Part shown: positions 16,911-25,575 of the stretch, one piece after another
Layout: the number at the start of each line of letters is the position of its first letter
Numbering within the stretch: position 1 is the stretch's first letter
Assembly: GCA_013152715.1 (NCBI GenBank)
Contig: JAADFU010000190.1
Location: 1-64,000, forward strand
Length of the DNA: 64,000 bases
Direction of reading: 5' to 3'
Source: Calditrichota bacterium
GTDB taxonomy: Bacteria; Zhuqueibacterota; Zhuqueibacteria; Thermofontimicrobiales; Thermofontimicrobiaceae
Made by a program: the position numbers and the translations under genes
The notes under the pieces: model-generated
Seen by the model: the letters and a program-made list of their open reading frames with translations, nothing else
What the model was told of the DNA's origin: nothing
Databases searched by the model: none

Positions 16911-19829
16911 TTAAAATGAAAATGCCACGCCTGCCCGGACGCTCCTCGGGGCAGAATAATAATAAGGTCGCAAAAAGTATTCATTCACTGAATTCGGGCC
17001 GGGAGTATCAGTCGTGCGAAATTGCATCAGCGAATAATCTGCGCTTCCGGTATCGGAATAAACGTATCGCTCATTTTGTCGATCAAGTAGATTGTAAATA
17101 TTGCAAAATAAAATAAAGCGAAATCCATCATAATTGATGTTTTTGTGCATACGGACATCCAGGCTATAAGTCGCCGGTTTTCGACCGCTGTTTTGAAATA
17201 CCGTTTGCAGATTCTGAAAACCTTGAACCCCGGAACTGGTCGGAGTATAAGGCAAACCGCTGCCGTATTGTCCTACCAAGCTAATTCCCCAATCGCTGGG
17301 TTTGGAAATGTTCAAAGAAAAATTCACCGTGTGGCGCTGATCCCAATTCAACGGAACCAGTTGTTTTTCCGGCTCTCGGCCTGCTTGATTATCGTAATAA
17401 GCCGTATTCGGGTCTGAAGCGTTGCCTTCAGCTACAGAGTAAGTGTAATCAATGGCTCCCGAAATATAGTTGGAGTATCTTTTTTTGAGGCTCAATGTGA
17501 TGCCTTTGACATTTGCATAATCTCTGTTAATGTAAAGCGCATATATGTCCTGGCTGTAAGTCTTGTAAATTTCAGTGCCCAGCCAATTTCGAATATCTTT
17601 GTAAAAACCGGTAATGTCAATCGCGATGTTCTCCGCTAATTGCTGCTGTAAACCAATTTCGTAACTGACGGTTCTTTGCGGCTTCAAATCGGCGTTTCCC
17701 ATCAAACTGCCCGCCTGACCTGTACTCAGCGCAACTTCAAACTCCGGATTGGCGTAAAGATAGCTATAATTTGGAATTTGCAGAAAATGTCCGTAAGAAA
17801 TATGGATGACCCCGCGGTTAGTGATCGGGTAAGCGATTCCGATTCTCGGACTAATTTGATACTTTGGGGTTGTGCCTTTGAACCAACGTAAATTCCCGCG
17901 AGAAATCGGATTCCCGGTCGTCGTGTCGACCAACGTCACATTAGAAAGATATTGTGCGGATTCCTGCTTCTCCGAATTTAAGACAAGCAAACGGATGGAT
18001 TTATAATTGGCGCTCATCGGCTCGCCGGTATTGGGGTCAATAATTGTCTCCTCGCCGGTAGTAGGATCGATTCGTACCGGCGCTTTCACGCGTTTTGTGC
18101 CCTGATCCGTCACGGCATCCAAAATAGCGTATTTATTGGGCTTCCACAAATTCGGATCCCGGTAGTCAGTGAGAATCTTACCATTGGGATCAAAATATTC
18201 AAAGCGAATGCCAACATTGACGATCATATCCTTCAACTCGATTTTGTCCTGCACATAGCAGGAAAAATCGTGAGGATAATTGGAATAGCGATCATGAGAA
18301 AGAAGCGTCACGTCGGGAATTTGCGGCTCCCAGTTGGTCGATTGATCGATTAAAATACTAAAACTATTCAGAAACAGCTTATTCCAGCGCGCCTGAAGGC
18401 CCGCCTTTACCTGATGAATCTTATTAATTTGACTGGTAATTTCCGCTTTGAGCAAATTCGTCAAAGTAAATCGATCGTAATGCCCAAGACTCATGCCGCC
18501 CATGTAAAAATTATAAACTCCCGCGCGATCAAATCGCTTGTTTGACACATATCTCGCGTCATAGGGATTGGGGAAAACATACGATTTGCCCTGATTATAA
18601 AAATTGGAATACTTCACCGTGTAAAACGTATTCGGGCTTAAAGTTTGCGTCCAGCTTAAAATCTGGCTGATGCCGTTTTTGTAGCTTTTAGATCTGCCAT
18701 CCGGTTCATATTTGAATTTATGAGAATAAGATTGGCCGCGATCCCGTTCATAAAATAAGCTATAGGTTAACTTCATGTTGGGTTTCAGGCTGTAAGCCAG
18801 TTTGAGTTGACTACTGAATCGTCGGCTTTTGCTCATGGGAACAAAATCCCCGTTTCCTGTTTCCTGAATAATCCAATCCGCCGGGTTATCGCCAATATAG
18901 GAATTGGAATCTGCCGCGCTGTAGCGTCGGACGCCGTACAAATAGCCATTATTCTGATAAAGCCTTCCGGACAGGAAAAAGGTGATCTTGTTATCCGAAT
19001 AAACCACAGGCCCACTCAAACTCCATTGATAATCCTGAATGGAAAAAGGATTAATTTCGTCGATATTCAAAAACGTCTCGTCGTGAGCGCTAAAATAATC
19101 GCCGATGTAAGAGCGAATTTCACCGCGATATTTAGTGCCGCCTTCCTTGGTGACGATATTCACCACGCCGGACATTGCCTGACCGTATTCGGCGTTAAAA
19201 GTGCCGCTGACAAGTTCCAGTTCCTGAATAGCGGAATTCTCAACAGTCACCGCCATGCTTGAGGAATACGGGTCTGTCACAGAAACGCCATCCACCATAT
19301 AAGCGACCTCGTTGGAGCGGCCTCCGCGAATATGCATTTCTCCGCCGCTGCCCTGAACGACGCCAGCCTGCAATTGCAGCACCTGATAAAAATTTTCCAC
19401 GGGCATTTTCTGAATCTCCTGCGCTCCGATAATTGCCCGGCTTGAGGTAATATCTTTTTGGATGAGTGGCCTTTTGGCGACGATTGTCACTTCTTTGCCC
19501 ATATCGAGGACTGTTGTCTTGAGCGAAAAATTTACGGTCGTCGTCAAATTGACGCTCACACGCACGTTGGTCACGCGCATCGCCCCATATCCGATCATCA
19601 TCGCTTTTAAACTATAAGTCCCCGGCGGAACATTGATGATAACAAAATTACCATCCATGTCCGTCGCCGCGCCCAGATTGGTCCCTTCAATGATGACATT
19701 TGCGCCCGGAAGCGGCTGATTAGTATCGCCATCTACCACTGCGCCGGTTATTTTCCCGGTCGTTCCAGCGAAAACAATAGAAACGGATAATAATAACAGC
19801 AAAATACTTAGTGCACTTTTCCGTTGCAT
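16911..19829 (-). CDS. TonB-dependent receptor with carboxypeptidase-regulatory-like domain (module B)
   Basis: 972 residues: signal peptide (about 1-22), carboxypeptidase-regulatory-like domain (about 23-112, GKITGAVVDGDTNQPLPGAN), plug (about 118-232, MHIRGGRSNEVAYMVDGVSV and GTFNAEYGQAMSGVVNIVT), then the barrel ending PRSVRAGVAFSF. It is closest to the module A receptor, sharing KRPLIQKDITS-type and NADLKPQ-type motifs and the phrase YEIGLQQQ. It has a receptor-specific loop insertion at about residues 575-650 containing repeated Thr/Asp/Gly turns (DPTTGEETIIDPNTGEP). SD AGGAG lies 7 nt before the ATG. It lies 77 nt upstream of its large secreted partner and 26 nt downstream of the small barrel gene. 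The ligand is unknown. Confidence 0.93.
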   Translation of the reverse strand: MQRKSALSILLLLLSVSIVFAGTTGKITGAVVDGDTNQPLPGANVIIEGTNLGAATDMDGNFVIINVPPGTYSLKAMMIGYGAMRVTNVRVSVNLTTTVNFSLKTTVLDMGKEVTIVAKRPLIQKDITSSRAIIGAQEIQKMPVENFYQVLQLQAGVVQGSGGEMHIRGGRSNEVAYMVDGVSVTDPYSSSMAVTVENSAIQELELVSGTFNAEYGQAMSGVVNIVTKEGGTKYRGEIRSYIGDYFSAHDETFLNIDEINPFSIQDYQWSLSGPVVYSDNKITFFLSGRLYQNNGYLYGVRRYSAADSNSYIGDNPADWIIQETGNGDFVPMSKSRRFSSQLKLAYSLKPNMKLTYSLFYERDRGQSYSHKFKYEPDGRSKSYKNGISQILSWTQTLSPNTFYTVKYSNFYNQGKSYVFPNPYDARYVSNKRFDRAGVYNFYMGGMSLGHYDRFTLTNLLKAEITSQINKIHQVKAGLQARWNKLFLNSFSILIDQSTNWEPQIPDVTLLSHDRYSNYPHDFSCYVQDKIELKDMIVNVGIRFEYFDPNGKILTDYRDPNLWKPNKYAILDAVTDQGTKRVKAPVRIDPTTGEETIIDPNTGEPMSANYKSIRLLVLNSEKQESAQYLSNVTLVDTTTGNPISRGNLRWFKGTTPKYQISPRIGIAYPITNRGVIHISYGHFLQIPNYSYLYANPEFEVALSTGQAGSLMGNADLKPQRTVSYEIGLQQQLAENIAIDITGFYKDIRNWLGTEIYKTYSQDIYALYINRDYANVKGITLSLKKRYSNYISGAIDYTYSVAEGNASDPNTAYYDNQAGREPEKQLVPLNWDQRHTVNFSLNISKPSDWGISLVGQYGSGLPYTPTSSGVQGFQNLQTVFQNSGRKPATYSLDVRMHKNINYDGFRFILFCNIYNLLDRQNERYVYSDTGSADYSLMQFRTTDTPGPNSVNEYFLRPYYYSAPRSVRAGVAFSF

Positions 19830-19855
19830 CTTCGAACTCCTGAGTTTGGTATTAT

Positions 19856-20932
19856 TTAAAATGACAATCCAATTCCGCCTTTAATCATCAGCCCGCTGTA
19901 ATCAAGTTCTTTAACTTTGAGATTATCAAATGCGGATTCCGGAATATCAAAGTAATACTTCCTGTCTTCAGAATACGTCACGTCAAAATCAGGCGGTTGC
20001 CTGCCTTCGACCTTGACGATGGGACTAAACTTTCTCGTAAAGAATGACCAATCATCTTCTTTGAGTTTTGCTTTAGCAAAATTGTAACCCACTTCAAAAT
20101 TCAGACTCACAATTCCGAATCTAATGTTTGTCCCGGCAGAGACTTGAAAACTGAAAGGATTTGCATTCGCCTGAATATTGCTGATAATATTTAATGATAA
20201 TGGATTGGGCGTAATTGACAAAGAATCCCAGACCGCATCGCCCCGGGATTGGTTCAATCCGTAATTGTCAATAATTTCAGCTTTTATTTTGGAAAAATTA
20301 AAGCCCACGCCGGCGCCGCCATACAGCTCAAAATTATCAGGCCAAGGGGAGATTGGCAAATTGAAATTCATCGCTAAAATCGTCGGATAAATTTCCAGCT
20401 TCTGCGCGACAGTGATGCGATCCTGAACCTGATATTCGTAATTAGGCCAAGAACTTTCTTTCCCCTGATTCTCAGCAGAAAACGCACTGCTGGCTTCACT
20501 TTTAAATCGAGCGACAGAAAATGACAGGTTCAGATTTTTCGTAAAGAAATAGCGCGCGCCAAAATGGTACATCATATCCGAAGAAATATACTTTTCGCCC
20601 CCGGAAGCAAGATCATACCCGCCCAGATCCAGATAACCTGACTCCAAATCAGTCAAATTCCCGTCTTTAACTATTTGGAAATGATGCAGAGAGAGAGCGC
20701 CAGTCGCCTGAAGATTTGCATTGAAAGCCTTGAAACTGTCAGACCATTTCTGCAAAGATGGTTTGAAGTAACCGACGCCAGCGAACAGCTCGAAACGTTC
20801 GCTAACTTTGACCGCCGAGCGTCTGCCAGACAATAAATTCTGTAAGCCCGTTGAAAGAGGAGGGGTTCCATAGACCAGACCCGTTGATATTAAACAACTC
20901 ACAACCAGCCAGAAAATTCCTTTTCGTATCAT
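19856..20932 (-). CDS. Outer-membrane beta-barrel protein, family not recognised
   Basis: 358 residues with a signal peptide (about 1-22, ending VYG). The body alternates polar and hydrophobic residues typical of a barrel (RFELFAGVGYFKPSL, YHFGARYFFTKNLNLSFSVARF, LNFEVGYNFAKAKL) and ends LMIKGGIGLSF with a terminal Phe, the usual outer-membrane insertion signal. It has no PorV signature, so it is not a fourth PorV copy. It may be an OmpW/OmpA-barrel-like protein but I cannot place it. It is the only gene that breaks the receptor-cargo-PorV pattern, lying between modules A and B and co-directional with both (79 nt after the module A PorV gene, 26 nt before the module B receptor). SD AAGGA lies 5 nt before the ATG. 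Confidence 0.8.
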   Translation of the reverse strand: MIRKGIFWLVVSCLISTGLVYGTPPLSTGLQNLLSGRRSAVKVSERFELFAGVGYFKPSLQKWSDSFKAFNANLQATGALSLHHFQIVKDGNLTDLESGYLDLGGYDLASGGEKYISSDMMYHFGARYFFTKNLNLSFSVARFKSEASSAFSAENQGKESSWPNYEYQVQDRITVAQKLEIYPTILAMNFNLPISPWPDNFELYGGAGVGFNFSKIKAEIIDNYGLNQSRGDAVWDSLSITPNPLSLNIISNIQANANPFSFQVSAGTNIRFGIVSLNFEVGYNFAKAKLKEDDWSFFTRKFSPIVKVEGRQPPDFDVTYSEDRKYYFDIPESAFDNLKVKELDYSGLMIKGGIGLSF

Positions 20933-21011
20933 TGTTATCCTTCCGCTTGTAATTTGCCAGTTCGACCAATGTTTAGTTTGCGCCGCCCAAGTTTTCTGCT
21001 TCCGAAATCGC

Positions 21012-22061
21012 TCAAAATTCCACGCTCAAAGAAAACCGTTGCGTATTTTGCAGGCGTCCAAAATCAGCAAATGCGTAATCCAATTTGAGCGTCAATCCGC
21101 GAGAGAACTCATACTGTACGCCGACTCCGACATTCGACGGCATGAAATTGCTGCTGCCCTCGCCGGAAAAAACGCCGCCGCGCTCACTGTCATCCAAAAA
21201 CAGCGCTTGCCAGCCCAGACGAATAAATCCCCAATCATAGAACGAATATTCCATTCCCAAATTTACGTACTCGGAATTATCGCTCGGATGAAGCGCGTCC
21301 ACCGCAACCATCAATGCATTGTTTTCAGTTCGAAACGCATCCATGGCAACGCCGACGCGAAAAGTGATGGGTAGAGACCAGGGATCCATTTGCAACTGCG
21401 ATGGGAGTTGGTCATTGCTGCCATTGGCGTTGGGGTTAATGTCAATGTATTCCTTGGCGTCGCGACCAGCCATTTTCATCTTCGGGCCAAAATTCGCAAT
21501 GCTCATGCCAATGGTCATCCCGTTAAATTGCGTTTTAAAAAGCGTACCCACGTCCACGGCGAAACCATTGGAAGACATGTGCCAAATGTTTTGTCTGATG
21601 TACTTGACGTTGAAACCGATGGAAAAACGGTCTGTGAGACTTTTAGCGTAGGCGATGCTTCCGGCAATATCGCTGGCGGAAAATAATTCGCCCGTACCTT
21701 CCGGCTGGAGCTCGGTGCGCACTTTCATCTCGCCCATAGTGACAGAAGTAACGCTCACGCCCAGGGCGCCCAAAGAACCCATATCGACCACCAAGCCGGC
21801 GTAGTCAAAACTAACACCTGCCAACCACTCGCTGTGCATGAGTATGGCTTCATTGCGCCCCAGCCGACTCAAGCCGGCCGGATTCCAGTATAAAGCAGAC
21901 ACATCGTTCGCCACGGCGACAAAAGCGCCACCCATTCCGACTGCTCGGGAACCGACACCGATTTTCAGAAACTGCGCCGCAGTGGTTCCGACCTTGGAAA
22001 CGCCGAAACTTAAAGAGACCGAGAGCAGCAACGCGATCAGTATGAAAATTATCTTTTTCAT
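21012..22061 (-). CDS. PorV/PorQ-family outer-membrane beta-barrel protein (module A)
   Basis: 349 residues: a signal peptide (about 1-20), then KVGTTAAQFLKIGVGSRAVG, MGGAFVAVANDVSALYWNPAG and a barrel ending RFSLSVEF. It is near-colinear with the module B copy, sharing the GEMxVRT, ARNLTDRFSIGFNxKxI-type and LRNxGRxQNxQRFSL-type stretches. Compared with module B it has an extra loop near residue 295 (DDSERGGVFSGEGSSN). SD AGGAG lies 7 nt before the ATG. It lies 46 nt downstream of the large secreted protein of module A. A role as a T9SS-type shuttle is inference. Confidence 0.88.
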   Translation of the reverse strand: MKKIIFILIALLLSVSLSFGVSKVGTTAAQFLKIGVGSRAVGMGGAFVAVANDVSALYWNPAGLSRLGRNEAILMHSEWLAGVSFDYAGLVVDMGSLGALGVSVTSVTMGEMKVRTELQPEGTGELFSASDIAGSIAYAKSLTDRFSIGFNVKYIRQNIWHMSSNGFAVDVGTLFKTQFNGMTIGMSIANFGPKMKMAGRDAKEYIDINPNANGSNDQLPSQLQMDPWSLPITFRVGVAMDAFRTENNALMVAVDALHPSDNSEYVNLGMEYSFYDWGFIRLGWQALFLDDSERGGVFSGEGSSNFMPSNVGVGVQYEFSRGLTLKLDYAFADFGRLQNTQRFSLSVEF

Positions 22062-22107
22062 TCAAAAGCTCCTGATATTTTTATTGTTTATGTACAATTT
22101 AAGCAAT

Positions 22108-25100
22108 TTACTTTATCACCGCAAACTTCCCGATGAATTCACCGACGCCCGGCGCATCCACATGATAAAGATAAATACCATAAGCAACATCCATTTGGTC
22201 TTTGGAAAGTAAATTCCAGGACTCAGAGCCGTCTTCAAAAGGACTGTCATGGTACAACGTCCTTACCAATTCACCGGTGAGTGTATAAATGCGAACAGTG
22301 CATTTCGCCGGCAAATGGATGAAATAGAGCAACCGATCTCCGCGTCCGGAAATCAGATTTGGCTTGATTTCAAATTCCGAAGCTGCTACGTACGGATTCG
22401 GGACAACGGCGATATTCTTAAGCATCGATCTCGCCCTTTTCGGCTCAATGTACGATCTTTTCGTAGTGAAACTGTAAACATCTTTGTTTGTGAACGGTTT
22501 CTTCGTATGAATAAGAAAGATGTCGCCGGGTTCCGGCGGAACTTTTTCCACAAAAATAGTATCGACAGGAATTCTTATTTTTTCACCTTCCTTATCATAA
22601 ACTGCGTAACCGTCTGCAGTCAGTGAATCGACCAACACAATGCTGTCCCGCGGCGCCATAAATCTCGCCTGCCAGGTACCACGCGGACGATTGTTGAGCA
22701 TTATGATCGGAAAGAGAATATCGCCGTTGGAAATTGCAGAATCCTTATCCGCATCCTGAAAAACAAATTGCGCCTCGGTGCTGTCCGTTACATTCAAAAC
22801 ATAAAATTTGCACGGTTTTTTATTGTAAGAAATCGTGGCAACCGTATCAGTGAGCACGATCCAATAATCATAAGGCACTTCAATTCCCTGATTGGGATAC
22901 TTGCCAACGGCCACATTGTAATTGCTATTCCCCTTGATGAATCCGGTTCCCTTGTAATCAATTGTTAACGGATCATTTTTCACTAAAATTCGGAATCCAT
23001 CAACGAACGGATTGTTATCTGTCCCATCGACATAAGGAGAATTTGCAATCAAATAATATTGATATTTAACATAATAAAGCTGATCGACAGGCATTTGATC
23101 CGTATCCTTGATGACAACCCACCCTTTCGCCGGATTCAATTCAAACAGACTGGTGTCACGGGGGAATTTGTAGGAACTATCAGCGTTGAAAACTTCAAAA
23201 TACGCGTTATCAATAGTATTCGGATGCGACAGCTTAAGTGTCGCCCATCTGACAGAGTCAACTGGCATCGGCGGGACAACTGTCGTATCCCATTTGGTAT
23301 ATTCATAACGAATTGTCACCGGGAGCAATTCAGCGACTTGCACACTGGCATCCCACAAATTAAATGTCGTCCCTTCCGATTCGCTGCTATCAAAAACAAC
23401 TTTGTAAATATGATTGTCTTTAACTTTGTCCGGGTCCAGAAAAGAAATGTCGATTTTGCCTGTCGCCGGGCCCACGTGATCTATTTTTTCGTTTTCCACA
23501 GTAGGAGGTACGTAACCGGCAGCAGGAGCCTGCGGGGTAACGATCGCGGTGTTTACTGTCGGTAGATAATTGCCGGAAAATGGCGGGTATTCATCAAATT
23601 CCCAGGGACATTCCGTGGGGGCAATATCAACGGAATCGCCGTGATCAAAAGAAACGACAGCGTAGTAATAAGTCTGGCCGTTGGTAACCGTCGTGTCAAC
23701 CCAGGAATGGCGCAAAGCCGAAGTATCATCTTTTCCCATGAAAAAATGAATTCCATTTTCCGTTTCCACGGGATGGGGACCGAACCAACCATCTCCGGGC
23801 ATATTGAATTGAGCAATGGGCTTGTACAATGTCGGATTTCCCTGAGCGTCTGTAATGACATAGGCATCGCTCAATCCCGGGTCTGTGCCACGATAAATAT
23901 TGTACCCCTCAAAATCGTAGCCTTGAATCGGATCGCGGGAGTGTTCGGCGAAGGAGTCCCAATAAAGCGTTACCCGACCGTCTTTGGCGACCGCTGTTAC
24001 TTTTGGTTTTTCCGGCGCTTTGGTGAAGCGATAGCCTTCGTTGTAAATTCTCTGCACCGTTGCTGCGCTGCGGAACAAGTCATCTACGTCGTAGCCAAAA
24101 AACAATGTAATGGAAAAACGTCGTTTGTCACCAGGCCCCATCTTGATCGGACCTGAGCCGTACTGGAATACATTATCCTTAGGCGTTGCCAAATCGGTAG
24201 TGTCAAACACTCCGGAAACCATTTTCGCCCATGTCGCCTCGTCCTGCGCTGGCGTCATACTTGCGTATTCATACACAGCAAAAGAAGTCAACCCAATCTG
24301 GTCGGCTTCGTCGAGATCAGTTTCATCAAAATTTGGCTCGCCATGCGTCGGGATGCCGTCTTTTTCGCCGTAATCCCATTCTTCATTCCCATCTTGGATA
24401 CCGTTTCGATTGGCATCCGCATCTATGCCGTCAGCGCCAACGTCGTCAACTTCAGGATCCCAGTCATGATCATTGTCAATATTATCTTGCATGGATTCGT
24501 CAACTAATCCGTCCTCATCATTATCAATATTATCATAAGGCTCGCCGGGACTCTCCAAATATTTGTACGCCAAATACCCGGGCCGCCAGGCATTAGGTCT
24601 ACCACGGAAATCTTTGTCCCAGGCATAAACCATGTCGTATTTCGTATCCCAGGCGCCAACATCATCATCGTAATCAGATGATCCGCCGATATGCGGATCG
24701 CCGTACATTCCTAAATATACTTTTTGCAGCGTATCAGCGCCCACATTTTTGACATTGTAGATAAAAAAGATACAATCCTGCGCCAATGTTTGGTGCCACT
24801 GATAGCCCCGAGATTCGACTTCCACTCCTACACCGCGCCGATCAGGCTCTGCTATCGGATTCGGGAAAAAAGCAAACTCAGCATTGGCAGCATCATCCAT
24901 AATAAAATAACTTTCCTGGTCAGCAGTCGAAGCATCCAATCCATATTCAGCAATCCAATGACCGTCCCAATTAGAAGGACGATTAGGCCAACTATTAGGC
25001 CATGTCGATTTATCATCGCTCATAGCAATGGATGGCTGCTCAAAGCGCGCGTAGCCGGGTAATGGTTCAAAGCCCCAGGGCAAGCCGGAAGGAGACGTGT

Positions 25101-25497
25101 CTCCGCCATAATCCAAACCTTCGGAAATGATGTGCCTTCTCATGCCGGTTGTGTCAAAAACTTCCGCAGCAATCAAAACGCCAAATTCATAGCCATAATC
25201 ATATCCGAATCCTTTGGGCCAGACGAGAGAAGCGCGATTACCGGGCTGACCAATAGTCCCGTAATTGTAAAATACCGTGGAAACCTGATTACCATTGTGG
25301 ATTCCTTCCTTGCGCCAATCGTGATCGCCCAATAGCATTTTTCTGAGTTGCGTTTGCTGTCTGCGGTATTCCTGCCAGACCTCCGGCGGATCGGATTTTT
25401 TGGGATAAGGCGGAAGCGGATTCTGCGCCAATCCCACAAAAAGAGTTGCGCTCAACAGCAGCAGCAATATTCCCGCTAAAAATCTTTTCAAAGTCAT
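22108..25497 (-). CDS. Very large secreted protein with Asp-rich segment, FN3-like domain and sorting-like C-terminus (module A cargo)
   Basis: 1129 residues, paralogous along its length to the module B cargo; function not recognised. Signal peptide about 1-24. EGIHNGNQVSTVFYNYG at about residues 64-80 matches the module B protein. The Asp-rich, calcium-loop-like segment is at about 321-399 (NIDNDEDGLVDESMQDNIDN, GIDADANRNG) and ends in EADQIGLTSF, as in module B. The FN3-like unit is at about 465-590 (GRVTLYWDSFAEHSRDP to QTYYYAVVSFDHGD). The last 104 residues start LKNIAVVPNPY and end FIGKFAVIK. An SD-like GGGAGA lies about 9 nt before the ATG. It is second in the operon, 78 nt after the module A receptor. 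Confidence 0.82.
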   Translation of the reverse strand: MTLKRFLAGILLLLLSATLFVGLAQNPLPPYPKKSDPPEVWQEYRRQQTQLRKMLLGDHDWRKEGIHNGNQVSTVFYNYGTIGQPGNRASLVWPKGFGYDYGYEFGVLIAAEVFDTTGMRRHIISEGLDYGGDTSPSGLPWGFEPLPGYARFEQPSIAMSDDKSTWPNSWPNRPSNWDGHWIAEYGLDASTADQESYFIMDDAANAEFAFFPNPIAEPDRRGVGVEVESRGYQWHQTLAQDCIFFIYNVKNVGADTLQKVYLGMYGDPHIGGSSDYDDDVGAWDTKYDMVYAWDKDFRGRPNAWRPGYLAYKYLESPGEPYDNIDNDEDGLVDESMQDNIDNDHDWDPEVDDVGADGIDADANRNGIQDGNEEWDYGEKDGIPTHGEPNFDETDLDEADQIGLTSFAVYEYASMTPAQDEATWAKMVSGVFDTTDLATPKDNVFQYGSGPIKMGPGDKRRFSITLFFGYDVDDLFRSAATVQRIYNEGYRFTKAPEKPKVTAVAKDGRVTLYWDSFAEHSRDPIQGYDFEGYNIYRGTDPGLSDAYVITDAQGNPTLYKPIAQFNMPGDGWFGPHPVETENGIHFFMGKDDTSALRHSWVDTTVTNGQTYYYAVVSFDHGDSVDIAPTECPWEFDEYPPFSGNYLPTVNTAIVTPQAPAAGYVPPTVENEKIDHVGPATGKIDISFLDPDKVKDNHIYKVVFDSSESEGTTFNLWDASVQVAELLPVTIRYEYTKWDTTVVPPMPVDSVRWATLKLSHPNTIDNAYFEVFNADSSYKFPRDTSLFELNPAKGWVVIKDTDQMPVDQLYYVKYQYYLIANSPYVDGTDNNPFVDGFRILVKNDPLTIDYKGTGFIKGNSNYNVAVGKYPNQGIEVPYDYWIVLTDTVATISYNKKPCKFYVLNVTDSTEAQFVFQDADKDSAISNGDILFPIIMLNNRPRGTWQARFMAPRDSIVLVDSLTADGYAVYDKEGEKIRIPVDTIFVEKVPPEPGDIFLIHTKKPFTNKDVYSFTTKRSYIEPKRARSMLKNIAVVPNPYVAASEFEIKPNLISGRGDRLLYFIHLPAKCTVRIYTLTGELVRTLYHDSPFEDGSESWNLLSKDQMDVAYGIYLYHVDAPGVGEFIGKFAVIK

Positions 25498-25575
25498 TTA
25501 ATTTTATCTCCCTAATAATTTTTGTTATTTTCTATTGCAAAAAACGGAAATTAATCCAAAATTATCCGTTTACTT

